A stretch of DNA of 64,000 bases from Brevibacillus panacihumi (GTDB taxonomy: Bacteria > Bacillota > Bacilli > Brevibacillales > Brevibacillaceae), in assembly GCF_003710985.1 (NCBI RefSeq), contig NZ_RHHT01000027.1, forward strand, positions 124,001-188,000, written 5' to 3'. The notes beneath the pieces were generated by a model. That model saw only the letters and a list, made by a program, of their open reading frames with translations. It did not search any database and was not told the DNA's origin. Shown one piece after another: positions 27,866 to 36,098 of the stretch; position 1 is the first letter of the stretch; each line of letters opens with the position of its first letter. The translations under genes were made by a program, and so were the position numbers.

Positions 27866-29269
27866 CTACCACCCTTTCTTGCGCTTTTGGAGATTCATCC
27901 GTTTTGGGTTCAACGAATGCAGGATTTCCGGTCTCTCCTTCAGGTAAGGAAGCGGGGCACGGACGAGCAAATCCTTCCAGTCTTTTGGACGATAAGGGAC
28001 GATAGGAGAAAAGTAGTTGATGCCAAACGACTTGAGCGATACGAGATGGGCCAGGATCAACATTGCGCCCAGAATCAATCCGAACAGCCCTAGGCTTCCG
28101 GCCAAAAGCATCATGGGAAAGCGGAGCATCCGCAGGGCAATCGAGGCGTTGTAGGCGGGGACGAGAAAAGTCGAGATAGCGGTGATGGCGACGACGATCA
28201 CTAGGACGGGACTGACAATCCCTGCTTCCACAGCGGCTTGACCAATCACCAGTCCGCCTACGATCCCCACTGTCTGACTCAGCATCTTGGGCAAGCGCAA
28301 CCCAGCCTCACGCAACATCTCCAGGGTGGCCTCCATGGCGATCGCTTCTACCAAGGAGGGGAACGGCACTTCAGCACGTGTGGCGGAAATGCTCAGGGCG
28401 AGCTGCGTCGGAATCATTCCGGGATGGTAGGAAATAAGCGCGATGTAGAGAGCTGGCAAAAAAAGGGCTACCAGAGCGCCGACAGCACGAATGATGCGAA
28501 TCGCGCTTCCAATCAGCCAGCGGTCATAGTAGTCGTCAGGAGCCTGAAAGAGCATGGAAAAGGTAACGGGGACGATCAGGACGAAAGGAGAACCATCCAC
28601 CATAATGGCGACGCGCCCCTCCAATATGGCGTGCAAAACCTTGTTCGGCAGCTCGGTATTTTGTACCTGCGGGAACGGAGAGTACAAGTTGTCCTCTATC
28701 CATTGTTCGACGATCCCGCTGTCGAGAACCTGGTCAATGTCGATCGTGTCCAGTCGGCTGCGAACCTCGTTTAGAACCTCTGGCTGGACGATCCCCTGGA
28801 CGTACAGCAGGGCTACCTTTGTTTTTGTCTGCCGCCCGATTTCCCGAATGTGAATGTGTAGATCAGCGTTCGGAAGCCGCCTGCGAATCAAGGACAAGTT
28901 GGTGCTGAGAGATTCCACAAAACCGTCGCGTGGGCCGCGCAGATTGCTCTCGTTCTCGGACTCTTGTATGCTTCTTGTTTCCAAGCCTTTGCTGGTTGCT
29001 TTATAGGCGGTCTGCTCGGACGGCGACCAGATGACAATGAATCCTTCTAATATGGCTTGGACAGCTTCATCTACCGTATGGACGGCTGTCAGGGGATAGG
29101 GATGCTGATCTTGGAACAGCTTGTCTACCAGATGGTTTTGGATATAGGACAGGGCTACCAGACTGTCGAGATAAAAAAAGAGGAGCTGCTTTTCCTCCGT
29201 GCCAAGCTCGTAACGTTGAAAATCAGAGCTGCCGCCTAGCCGATTGGCCAATTCCTCATCCCATTTCAT
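27866..29269 (-). CDS. GerA-type germinant receptor subunit
   Basis: 467 aa. A soluble N-terminal domain (about residues 1-230) is followed by hydrophobic segments. Signatures are VAIMVDGSPFVLIVPVTF, PDDYYDRW and ATLEMLREAGLRLP, characteristic of GerAA/GerBA/GerKA. The ATG at 29269 is chosen for AGGAGG 8 nt upstream, although the frame runs to 29428. It is the first gene of the operon, with a sigma-G-like promoter just upstream. Confidence 0.93.
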   Translation of the reverse strand: MKWDEELANRLGGSSDFQRYELGTEEKQLLFFYLDSLVALSYIQNHLVDKLFQDQHPYPLTAVHTVDEAVQAILEGFIVIWSPSEQTAYKATSKGLETRSIQESENESNLRGPRDGFVESLSTNLSLIRRRLPNADLHIHIREIGRQTKTKVALLYVQGIVQPEVLNEVRSRLDTIDIDQVLDSGIVEQWIEDNLYSPFPQVQNTELPNKVLHAILEGRVAIMVDGSPFVLIVPVTFSMLFQAPDDYYDRWLIGSAIRIIRAVGALVALFLPALYIALISYHPGMIPTQLALSISATRAEVPFPSLVEAIAMEATLEMLREAGLRLPKMLSQTVGIVGGLVIGQAAVEAGIVSPVLVIVVAITAISTFLVPAYNASIALRMLRFPMMLLAGSLGLFGLILGAMLILAHLVSLKSFGINYFSPIVPYRPKDWKDLLVRAPLPYLKERPEILHSLNPKRMNLQKRKKGW

Positions 29270-29298
29270 AGCAAAACCTCCTGGAGAAGGAATATTGC

Positions 29299-29328
29299 TA
29301 TTTTGTTTCGTGAAATCGAAAATATTCA
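29299..29328 (-). promoter_or_regulatory. Sigma-G-type promoter of the ger operon
   Basis: On the minus strand, TGAATA (29328-29323) and CAAAATA (29305-29299) are 17 bp apart, close to the forespore sigma-G pattern (TGxATA, then CATxxTA). It lies 30 bp before the gerA-like start. Confidence 0.55.
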
Positions 29329-29386
29329 TTGTAAATTTCTGTAAAATGGAAAAACCAGGAAGAATTTCGCCGAAATGTGGCGATTT

Positions 29387-29412
29387 CGCAACCTTTTTTG
29401 TCGTGATTCGTA
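29387..29412 (+). promoter_or_regulatory. SigW/ECF-type promoter of yuaF-floT
   Basis: CGCAAC (29387-29392) and CGTA (29409-29412) with exactly 16 bp between, matching the TGAAAC-N16-CGTA pattern in the AAC core and the -10. In B. subtilis yuaF-floT-yuaI belongs to the SigW regulon. Confidence 0.6.
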
Positions 29413-29446
29413 TGAAAAATAGAGACAAAATTGGGAAGGGGTGACA

Positions 29447-29986
29447 ATGATGGGCACAATGGAGATGATCTACCTCATTTGTTTGGTTGGCGGACTCATT
29501 TACGCACTTGTGACGTTGCTTTTAGGTGATGCCATATCCGACATGCTGGGTGAGCTTCATCTGCCGGTTCTGCAGCCGATTCTGCTCGTGAGCGGCTTGA
29601 CCGCGTTTGGCGGAGTCGGGTTCTTGCTGACTCGACTGACGGCATGGTCCGGTCTCGCTGTTTTTCTGCTTTCCGCCGTAGTAGGAGCTTTGCTTGCGGT
29701 GGCAGCGTATTTTCTCTGGATCAAACCCATGGACAAGGCGGAAACGTCAACAGGCTATTCCATGAGCCAACTGGCTGGGAAAATCGGGGAAGTAGGGACG
29801 ACGATTCCTTCCGAAGGGTTGGGCGAAGTGCTGGTCAAGATGGTGAGCGGAACGACTTACCACATGGCATCCAGCATGGAGAAAGAGAGCATTCCGGCTG
29901 GCACGCGTGTCGTCGTAGTAGAGGTGCGAGACCATGTCCTGTACGTCACCCCTTTCCCGGGAGATCATGAAAAAGGAGAGGATTAA
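29447..29986 (+). CDS. yuaF: NfeD-family membrane protein YuaF
   Basis: 179 aa. Three hydrophobic helices in the first 90 residues are followed by a soluble OB-fold (KIGEVGTTIPSEGLGEVLVKM, VVVVEVRDHVLYVTPF) typical of NfeD-like proteins. NfeD partners accompany flotillins and influence membrane-domain organisation. GGAAGGGG precedes two consecutive ATG codons (29447, 29450); either could start. It lies 2 bp before floT. Confidence 0.88.
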   Translation: MMGTMEMIYLICLVGGLIYALVTLLLGDAISDMLGELHLPVLQPILLVSGLTAFGGVGFLLTRLTAWSGLAVFLLSAVVGALLAVAAYFLWIKPMDKAETSTGYSMSQLAGKIGEVGTTIPSEGLGEVLVKMVSGTTYHMASSMEKESIPAGTRVVVVEVRDHVLYVTPFPGDHEKGED

Positions 29987-29988
29987 GC

Positions 29989-31524
29989 ATGGATCTAATG
30001 GATTCACCTGTCCTCATGGTAGCGGCCGTCATCGTGCTGGTTTTTGTGGTACTGGGAATCGCGTTTTGGGCCCGGTACAAAACAGTAGGCGCCGACGAAG
30101 CCATGATTGTTACAGGAAGCTATCTCGGCAGCAAAAACGTGCTGTCTGACGAATCAGGGCGCAAGATGAAGATTGTACGCGGCGGCGGCGCCTTTATTCT
30201 GCCTATTTTCCAACAGGCGAATTTTCTCAGTCTTCTGTCACATAAGCTTGACGTCTCCACTCCGGAGGTATACACAGAACAGGGCGTTCCTGTCATGGCA
30301 GACGGGGTAGCTATCATCAAGGTCGGCGGTTCGATTGAAGATATTGCGACGGCTGCCGAGCAATTTATGGGCAAGACAGACGAGGCTCTCAAAACAGAGG
30401 CGCAAGAGGTCCTGGAAGGGTATCTGCGCGCCATCCTGGGAAGTATGACTGTCGAGGAAATCTACAAAAACCGCGAGCGCTTTGCGCAGGAAGTACAGAG
30501 TGTGGCGGCCAAGGACCTGAAAAAAATGGGTCTGTCCGTCGTGAGCTTCACGATCAAGGATGTTCGCGACAAAAACGGGTACCTGGCTGCGTTGGGGATT
30601 CCGCAAATTGCTGCGGTCAAGCGCGATGCGATGATCTCCCAGGCGGATGCCGACAAAGAAGCGCGGATCCGGCAAGCACAGGCAGAGGAAGAAGCGCGCA
30701 AGGCCGAGGTGCTGAAAGAGACGAATATCGCTGAAGCCGAAAAGGAAAAAGAATTGAAGGTCGCGTCTTTCAAACAAGAACAGGATAAGGCCAAAGCAAG
30801 CGCGGACCAAGCCTACAAGCTGCAGGAAGCCGTAGCGAAGCAGCAGGTTACCGAAGAGGAAATGAAGATTGAGCTCGTCCGCAAACAGAAGGAAATCGAG
30901 CTGGAGGAAAAGGAAATTCTGCGCCGCGAGCGGCAGTATGACGCAGAAGTCAAGAAAAAGGCGGACGCGGAACGCTACTCGGTCGAGCAGGCAGCCGAGG
31001 CGGAAAAAGCCAAAAAGCTGCGTGAAGCAGATGCTCTCAGTTATCGTATCGAGGCAGAGGCCAAGGCGCTCGCCGAACAGAAACGCCTGGAGGGCTTGGC
31101 AGTCGCGGAAGCGGAGAGAGCCAAAGGTACGGCAGAGGCAGAGGTAACGAGACTGAAGCTGGAAGCAGAAGCGCAAGGGAAGGAAAAACTGGCAGAAGCT
31201 TTCGAAAAGTTCGGTCACGCTGCTGTCTTGGACATTGTCTCCAAAATGCTTCCGGAATTGGCAGGAAAAATCGCCGAGCCGATCAAAGCGATCGACAAGG
31301 TTACGATCGTCGATGCGGGGGGCGGCCAGGGAGACGGCATCAACCGCTTGAGCGGCAACGTCACCAAGCTGATGGCGCAGTTGCCTGAGATGCTGAAGGA
31401 TGTCTCCGGTCTGGATATGAACAAAATGATTACGGACTTCATGCAAAAGAAAGATGCTCCGGCTCCGCAACAGCAGTCCGAGAATACAGCCTCGGCCGAT
31501 CAGCCGAAGGAAGCAGAAAAATAA
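29989..31524 (+). CDS. floT: Flotillin-like protein FloT
   Basis: 511 aa. An N-terminal membrane-associated helix (VLMVAAVIVLVFVVLGIAFWA) is followed by a PHB/SPFH domain (about residues 35-190) and a long Glu/Ala/Lys-rich coiled coil (about 200-400) that oligomerises flotillins. The C-terminus is Gln/Pro/Ala-rich. FloT scaffolds functional membrane microdomains affecting signalling, secretion and sporulation. Operon partner of yuaF; both fall under the ECF-type promoter. A strong bidirectional terminator follows. Confidence 0.95.
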   Translation: MDLMDSPVLMVAAVIVLVFVVLGIAFWARYKTVGADEAMIVTGSYLGSKNVLSDESGRKMKIVRGGGAFILPIFQQANFLSLLSHKLDVSTPEVYTEQGVPVMADGVAIIKVGGSIEDIATAAEQFMGKTDEALKTEAQEVLEGYLRAILGSMTVEEIYKNRERFAQEVQSVAAKDLKKMGLSVVSFTIKDVRDKNGYLAALGIPQIAAVKRDAMISQADADKEARIRQAQAEEEARKAEVLKETNIAEAEKEKELKVASFKQEQDKAKASADQAYKLQEAVAKQQVTEEEMKIELVRKQKEIELEEKEILRRERQYDAEVKKKADAERYSVEQAAEAEKAKKLREADALSYRIEAEAKALAEQKRLEGLAVAEAERAKGTAEAEVTRLKLEAEAQGKEKLAEAFEKFGHAAVLDIVSKMLPELAGKIAEPIKAIDKVTIVDAGGGQGDGINRLSGNVTKLMAQLPEMLKDVSGLDMNKMITDFMQKKDAPAPQQQSENTASADQPKEAEK

Positions 31525-31541
31525 GCGTAGCACGCATACCA

Positions 31542-31576
31542 AATAGGCTGTCCCGATTCTTCAGGGACAGCCTATT
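31542..31576. terminator. Bidirectional terminator between floT and deacetylase gene
   Basis: AATAGGCTGTCCC (31542-31554) pairs perfectly with GGGACAGCCTATT. Confidence 0.85.
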
Positions 31577-31581
31577 CGCGT

Positions 31582-32331
31582 TTAGTCCTTCCCTACCTTT
31601 TTGGTGTTGTCGTAGAGCTTCATCATTTCGCTGACTGTGATGAATTCATAGCCGCGTTTTTGCAGCTCCGGCAGGACCATACGCAAAGCGTCGACTGTTT
31701 GCTTGCGATTCCCGCCATAATCGTGAAACAGGACAATATCGCCGTTACGCGCATTGTTCAACACTTTGTCGACGATTTTTTGCACACCCGGATCGCTCCA
31801 ATCCCGCGTATCCTGATGCCATGACCACAAGACGACCAAATAGCCGGTTTCCTTTGCCACATTTACCAGGGACTCACTGTAGTAGCCGCCAGGAGGACGG
31901 AACAGATGAGACTCGATTCCCGTGCTGTTGAAGATCTCCTGTTGGGTCGCCAATACTTCATCTCTCAGCTTGCCGGGAGAAATACGGCGGAGATCAGGGT
32001 GCGTGTAAGTGTGGTTCGCCAATTCATGCTTATCCTTTGCCAATTGCTGAATGACGCCAGGATGTGCTTTGACCCGGGAGCCGACGACAAAAAAAGTCGC
32101 TTTGGCCTTGTATTGTTTCAGCAGTTCCGCGATCTGGCGGGTATAGACCGGATCAGGTCCATCGTCGAAGGTCAGGGCAATCACCTTTTTGTTCGTGGGC
32201 ACCTCCCAGACGATTTCACCTCTCGCCTCATAGTAATCCCGATCCTTTTCTTTTTTTGCCAGGGCGATCTCTGTCTGGCAGGGCAGCAGGAAGAGGCAGG
32301 CCAGCAGAATGAACGAAAGTTGTTTGTTCAT
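31582..32331 (-). CDS. Secreted polysaccharide deacetylase
   Basis: 249 aa CE4 enzyme with a clear signal peptide (MNKQLSFILLACLFLLPCQ). NodB motifs TFDDGPD, ANHTYTHPDL, RPPGGYY and LFHDYGG are intact, as is DTRDWSDPG between them. It is a paralogue of the deacetylase at 0.3-1.0 kb and probably acts on peptidoglycan. It resembles PdaA/YlxY-type proteins of spore formers. Monocistronic, divergent from the aspartokinase gene. Confidence 0.92.
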   Translation of the reverse strand: MNKQLSFILLACLFLLPCQTEIALAKKEKDRDYYEARGEIVWEVPTNKKVIALTFDDGPDPVYTRQIAELLKQYKAKATFFVVGSRVKAHPGVIQQLAKDKHELANHTYTHPDLRRISPGKLRDEVLATQQEIFNSTGIESHLFRPPGGYYSESLVNVAKETGYLVVLWSWHQDTRDWSDPGVQKIVDKVLNNARNGDIVLFHDYGGNRKQTVDALRMVLPELQKRGYEFITVSEMMKLYDNTKKVGKD

Positions 32332-32443
32332 GCTTTTCTCTCCTTATCCCATTTGTCTGCGTTACAAATCGTAGCTATGCCTTGTTACTATGCACAATCG
32401 GCAAGCGAATATGTGGGATCGGAGTGAAAGTGTTGTGTCCGCT

Positions 32444-32468
32444 CTAAAAAGACACTTGTGCTTTTTAG
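32444..32468 (+). promoter_or_regulatory. Near-perfect hairpin upstream of aspartokinase gene
   Basis: CTAAAAAG, CAC, TT, GTG, CTTTTTAG form a stem broken only by one bulged A, 55 bp before the start codon. It has no T-run and is not a recognisable lysine riboswitch. Confidence 0.4.
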
Positions 32469-32522
32469 GAGGATACCGTAATCTAATAACATGCTAGAGA
32501 CAGATAGGTGGAGGAGTCGGAG

Positions 32523-33923
32523 ATGAAAGTTGCCAAATTTGGAGGAACCTCTTTAGCCAATGCGGAGCAGATAAAGAAGGTATGCAGTATTATTCGAGCA
32601 GATCGGAATCGACGTCTGGTAGTCGTGTCTGCTCCGGGAAAGCGATTCAAAGAAGACGACAAGGTAACGGATTTGCTGATTCGCTATGCGGAAGTGTTCT
32701 TGCAAAAGGGAGAAGCGCCTGCAGAGAAGGAAGCCGTATTCAATCGCTACCGCGAGATCGTCCAAGAGCTTGGTTTGCCCGCGGAGGTCGGTCAGCAAAT
32801 CGAGGCTGAGCTTGGGGCCGTGCTCGCCAATGAGGCGGGACTTGCGCCCGAGCGTTTTGTCGATGCGGTAAAAGCGGCTGGAGAGGATAACAGCGCCAAG
32901 GTCGTGGCTCATTATCTGCGAAGCCTGGGAGAAGATGCCCACTATGTCAATCCGCGTGAAGCCGGTATGCTCGTCACCGATGAGGCAGGGAACGCGCATG
33001 TATTGCCTGCAGCCTACGAGAGGCTGAAAAAGCTTCGCGACAGACAAGGAATTCTGGTCTTCCCAGGATTTTTCGGTTATACGGAAGCAGGAGAATTGGT
33101 TACATTTTCCCGTGGCGGCTCGGACATCACCGGTTCGATCCTCGCTGCTGCGGTTAAGGCGGAGGTATACGAAAACTTCACGGATGTCGATTCCGTATAC
33201 GTGGTCAATCCGAATCTGGTGGAAAATCCGGTGGAGATCAAGGAGATTACCTACCGGGAGATGCGTGAGCTGTCCTACTCGGGATTCAGCGTATTCCATG
33301 AAGAAGCGCTCTTGCCGGCCTATCAGGCTGAAATTCCGGTTTGCATCAAGAACACAAACAATCCGTCCGCGCCTGGAACCATGATTGTAGCGGAGCGTCC
33401 AGCCTCTGCCAACCGCGTCTCAGGTGTCGCGTGCGATACAGGCTTTTGCAGTATTTATGTGAGCAAATACTTGATGCATAAAGAAATCGGATTCGGACGC
33501 AAGCTGCTGCAGATCCTCGAGGAGGAAGGCATTTCCTACGAGCATACGCCATCCGGGATCGACAATATTTCCGTCATTCTGCGTGAACGCGATCTCACTC
33601 CGGCCAAGGAAGCGCGGATCGTGGAGCGCATTAAGTCCGAGCTTCAGGTAGACGATATTGCCGTACAGCATGACCTGGCTTTGGTCATGATCGTCGGCGA
33701 GGGAATGCGCCAATCGGTCGGAACTACGGCAAAGGCGACAGCCGCCCTGGCTGCCGCCCGGATCAACCTGGACATGATCAACCAGGGCTCGTCCGAGGTA
33801 AGCATGATGTTCGGAGTGAAAGCAGAAGATGCAGACCGCGCTGTCATCGCCTTGTACCATGCTTTTTTTGGAAAAGAAGAGGAACGGGAGCAGGCTCACT
33901 CGCTGTCGTCGCTGACAGTGTAG
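32523..33923 (+). CDS. Aspartate kinase (class III/YclM-like)
   Basis: 466 aa enzyme that phosphorylates aspartate, the first step to lysine, threonine, methionine and diaminopimelate. The kinase domain begins KVAKFGGTSLAN, with FSRGGSDITGS and the substrate region YENFTDVDSVYVVNP. Two C-terminal ACT domains (GFCSIYVSKYLMHKEIGFGRKLL; VMIVGEGMRQSVG) provide feedback control. The single-chain form without an internal second start resembles B. subtilis YclM (threonine/lysine-sensitive). The ATG at 32523 has GGAGGAG 6 nt upstream. Its 3' end overlaps the convergent JAMM gene by 28 bp. Confidence 0.92.
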   Translation: MKVAKFGGTSLANAEQIKKVCSIIRADRNRRLVVVSAPGKRFKEDDKVTDLLIRYAEVFLQKGEAPAEKEAVFNRYREIVQELGLPAEVGQQIEAELGAVLANEAGLAPERFVDAVKAAGEDNSAKVVAHYLRSLGEDAHYVNPREAGMLVTDEAGNAHVLPAAYERLKKLRDRQGILVFPGFFGYTEAGELVTFSRGGSDITGSILAAAVKAEVYENFTDVDSVYVVNPNLVENPVEIKEITYREMRELSYSGFSVFHEEALLPAYQAEIPVCIKNTNNPSAPGTMIVAERPASANRVSGVACDTGFCSIYVSKYLMHKEIGFGRKLLQILEEEGISYEHTPSGIDNISVILRERDLTPAKEARIVERIKSELQVDDIAVQHDLALVMIVGEGMRQSVGTTAKATAALAAARINLDMINQGSSEVSMMFGVKAEDADRAVIALYHAFFGKEEEREQAHSLSSLTV

Positions 33924-34351
33924 GAGCGGACAGCAAATCCCCCGTCCACCCATTGATAGACCCGCCACAGAGGAGTGGCGGGTGTTTGCATTCCCAGAAT
34001 CCAGTAGCTCAGGGAGGGATAATGCCATCCCGCAGCATCGTGGGAGGATGGGGTGGGCGGCGTATGCGGATGGGAGTGCAGGACACCGAGCCATTGCATC
34101 CGGGAATGGCGGATCTGCTTGAGTGCCTGAAGAAAAGGCGGGCCATCCCAGGAAAAGCTGTGCCTGTCATGGCCTGAGGCAGGCATGGCAAGATGGCCGC
34201 AGATGGAAGCCCCGCGACCGTAGAGCAGGGCAGAGTATTCGTGAGGCCAGCTTGCCTGCGCTTCGGCCAGGAGCTGTTTCTGCACTTTTCGGGCAATGGA
34301 TAGTCTGGTATCCTTAGACGCAAAGGGTTCACCCAACAGATCGATGTACAT
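33896..34351 (-). CDS. JAMM/MPN-domain (M67) putative metallopeptidase
   Basis: 151 aa. The JAMM motif is present: Glu38 in HEYSALLYG, then VLHSHPHTPPTPSSHD (HxH-x(n)-S-x2-D), so zinc ligands and the catalytic Glu are intact. Bacterial JAMM proteins release sulfur-carrier or ubiquitin-like proteins from conjugates, or process small substrates. No ThiS/MoaD/ThiF-like partner lies nearby. GGAGGATACC precedes the ATG. It is divergent from yunF. Confidence 0.82.
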   Translation of the reverse strand: MYIDLLGEPFASKDTRLSIARKVQKQLLAEAQASWPHEYSALLYGRGASICGHLAMPASGHDRHSFSWDGPPFLQALKQIRHSRMQWLGVLHSHPHTPPTPSSHDAAGWHYPSLSYWILGMQTPATPLWRVYQWVDGGFAVRSYTVSDDSE

Positions 34352-34377
34352 GGTATCCTCCGGGAGTGATCATTTGT

Positions 34378-35247
34378 ATGCGCAACGTTCAGATCGGTGT
34401 ATGTGGCTGGGGAGATCAACATGATCTGTATACCCATGGCGTACGCAGCCGGGACAAGCTGTCAGTGTATGCGGGCCACTTTCCAATCGTGGAGCTGGAC
34501 AGCTCCTTTTACGCTATATTACCACAACGAAATTATGAAGCATGGGTACGGGAAACACCGGATCGCTTTGGCTTTATTGTCAAAGCGTATCAGGCTCTGA
34601 CAGGCCATCAGCGGACGGCAGTGCCGACAGACCGCAGCCAGCTTTTTCGCCAGTTTGAGGAAAGTATCCAACCGCTCGTGAATGCGGGCAAACTAAAGAC
34701 ACTTCTGTTTCAATTTCCGCCATGGTTCGATTGCACCCGCGAACATGTGCAGTACGTGCGAGCCTGCCGCAGGGAAATGGCGGAGTATCCGTTCGCAGTG
34801 GAGTTTCGTCATCAAAGCTGGTTTGAGGAAAAATATCGGGAGCGCACGCTGGATTTTCTTCGCCAATTGCAAGCAACGCATGTGATTTGCGACGAGCCGC
34901 AGGCAGGACGCGGTTCTGTGCCGATCGTGGTAGGCGTCACGCACGCTGCTCTGTCCTTGGTCCGCTTTCATGGGCGAAACATGGCGGGCTGGCGTGATCC
35001 GGGAGAAGGGCAGAACTGGCGGGATGTCCGCTACCTGTACCGTTACAGTGAGGCGGAGCTTGCGGAGTGGGTCCCGCGCATCGAACAGATTGCGAGCGAA
35101 GCAGAAGAAGTATGCATTTTATTCAACAATAACTCTGGTGGAGATGCAGTAGCCAACGCGAAGCAGTTTACGAGCATGCTGGGACTGGTGCCAAGCGGGT
35201 TAAACCCTCGACAGATGGAGCTGTTTACATTAGAGAAAGAAGGATAG
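34378..35247 (+). CDS. yunF: DUF72 family protein (YunF/YecE-like)
   Basis: 289 aa TIM-barrel-like protein of the DUF72 family. Visible patterns are GVCGWGD at the N-terminus, VELDSSFYAI, FEESIQPL-KLKTLLFQFPPWF, FAVEFRHQSWF and a C-terminal RYSEAELAEWVPRI with FNNNSGGDAVANAKQF. Function is unknown. It opens a co-directional run yunF-yunE-yunD matching the B. subtilis yun region. ATG 34378 is preferred; an in-frame GTG at 34366 overlaps the GGGAG site. Confidence 0.85.
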   Translation: MRNVQIGVCGWGDQHDLYTHGVRSRDKLSVYAGHFPIVELDSSFYAILPQRNYEAWVRETPDRFGFIVKAYQALTGHQRTAVPTDRSQLFRQFEESIQPLVNAGKLKTLLFQFPPWFDCTREHVQYVRACRREMAEYPFAVEFRHQSWFEEKYRERTLDFLRQLQATHVICDEPQAGRGSVPIVVGVTHAALSLVRFHGRNMAGWRDPGEGQNWRDVRYLYRYSEAELAEWVPRIEQIASEAEEVCILFNNNSGGDAVANAKQFTSMLGLVPSGLNPRQMELFTLEKEG

Positions 35248-35249
35248 CC

Positions 35250-36074
35250 ATGTTTGTAACGATTGCGTTATTGTTCCTCTTTATTGGACTAGCTGCGGGA
35301 GTAGTCGGCAGTATCGCCGGTTTGGGTGGCGGGATCTTCTTTGTTCCTGCCCTGTTGTTTTTTGCCAATCTCTACATGCCGGGATCGATGCAGCCGCACA
35401 CAGCGGCAGCGACATCGCTAATCGTCATTGCGGTGACTGCCTTGTCCTCCTCCATTTCCTACCTGAAGCAAAAAAAGGTGGACTTGCAAAGCGCTCTGCT
35501 TTTTTTTATCGGGAGCGCTCCCGGTGCTATCGTAGGTGTTTACCTTAATACATTACTAGAAACGAATCAGTTTTCGCTGCTCTTCGGCTTGTTTCAGCTT
35601 TGCATGTTCATCGTACTGATGGTGAAGGACAAGATCAAGCCCCGACAGCTGCACTGGGACGTAAAGCGCCATTTCGTCGATAGCGAGGGGAATGAATACG
35701 AATACGGATACGCCAGATGGATGGCGATATTGGTCGCTTTTTTCGTCGGGATTACTTCCTCGCTGTTTGGAGTAGGCGGAGGTGTCCTGATGGTGCCTGC
35801 GATGATGATTTTGTTCCGATTTCCGCCGCATATCGCTGCGGCAACTTCGATGCTGGTGATCCTTTTCTCGGCGGTAGTCGGCTCCATCACAAACATCTCG
35901 CATGGCTATATCAACTGGATGTACGCCGCCATGCTGGGGCCTGGCGCCTGGGCCGGCGGTCAATTGGGCGCCTTTGTAGCCAACAGGATGAAGGGGAAAA
36001 CCATCGTCTTGCTGCTGCGGGTCCTTATTTTAGGCATTGCGGTCCAAATGATCGGGGAAACGATTTTTCGCTAA
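35250..36074 (+). CDS. yunE: TauE/SafE-family membrane transporter (YunE-like)
   Basis: 274 aa with about eight hydrophobic helices and two glycine-rich repeats (GSIAGLGGGIFFVPALLFF; SLFGVGGGVLMVPAMMIL) diagnostic of TauE/SafE anion exporters. Members move sulfite, sulfoacetate or other organosulfur anions. It starts 2 bp after yunF behind AAGAAGGA and is followed 24 bp later by yunD, so the three genes look like one operon. Confidence 0.9.
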   Translation: MFVTIALLFLFIGLAAGVVGSIAGLGGGIFFVPALLFFANLYMPGSMQPHTAAATSLIVIAVTALSSSISYLKQKKVDLQSALLFFIGSAPGAIVGVYLNTLLETNQFSLLFGLFQLCMFIVLMVKDKIKPRQLHWDVKRHFVDSEGNEYEYGYARWMAILVAFFVGITSSLFGVGGGVLMVPAMMILFRFPPHIAAATSMLVILFSAVVGSITNISHGYINWMYAAMLGPGAWAGGQLGAFVANRMKGKTIVLLLRVLILGIAVQMIGETIFR

Positions 36075-36098
36075 TGGGAACAGAGGGGAGGGGAGATC

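Noticed and set aside
32332-32522. Lysine riboswitch before the aspartokinase gene
   Set aside because: The conserved lysine-riboswitch core was not found; only a simple hairpin is present.
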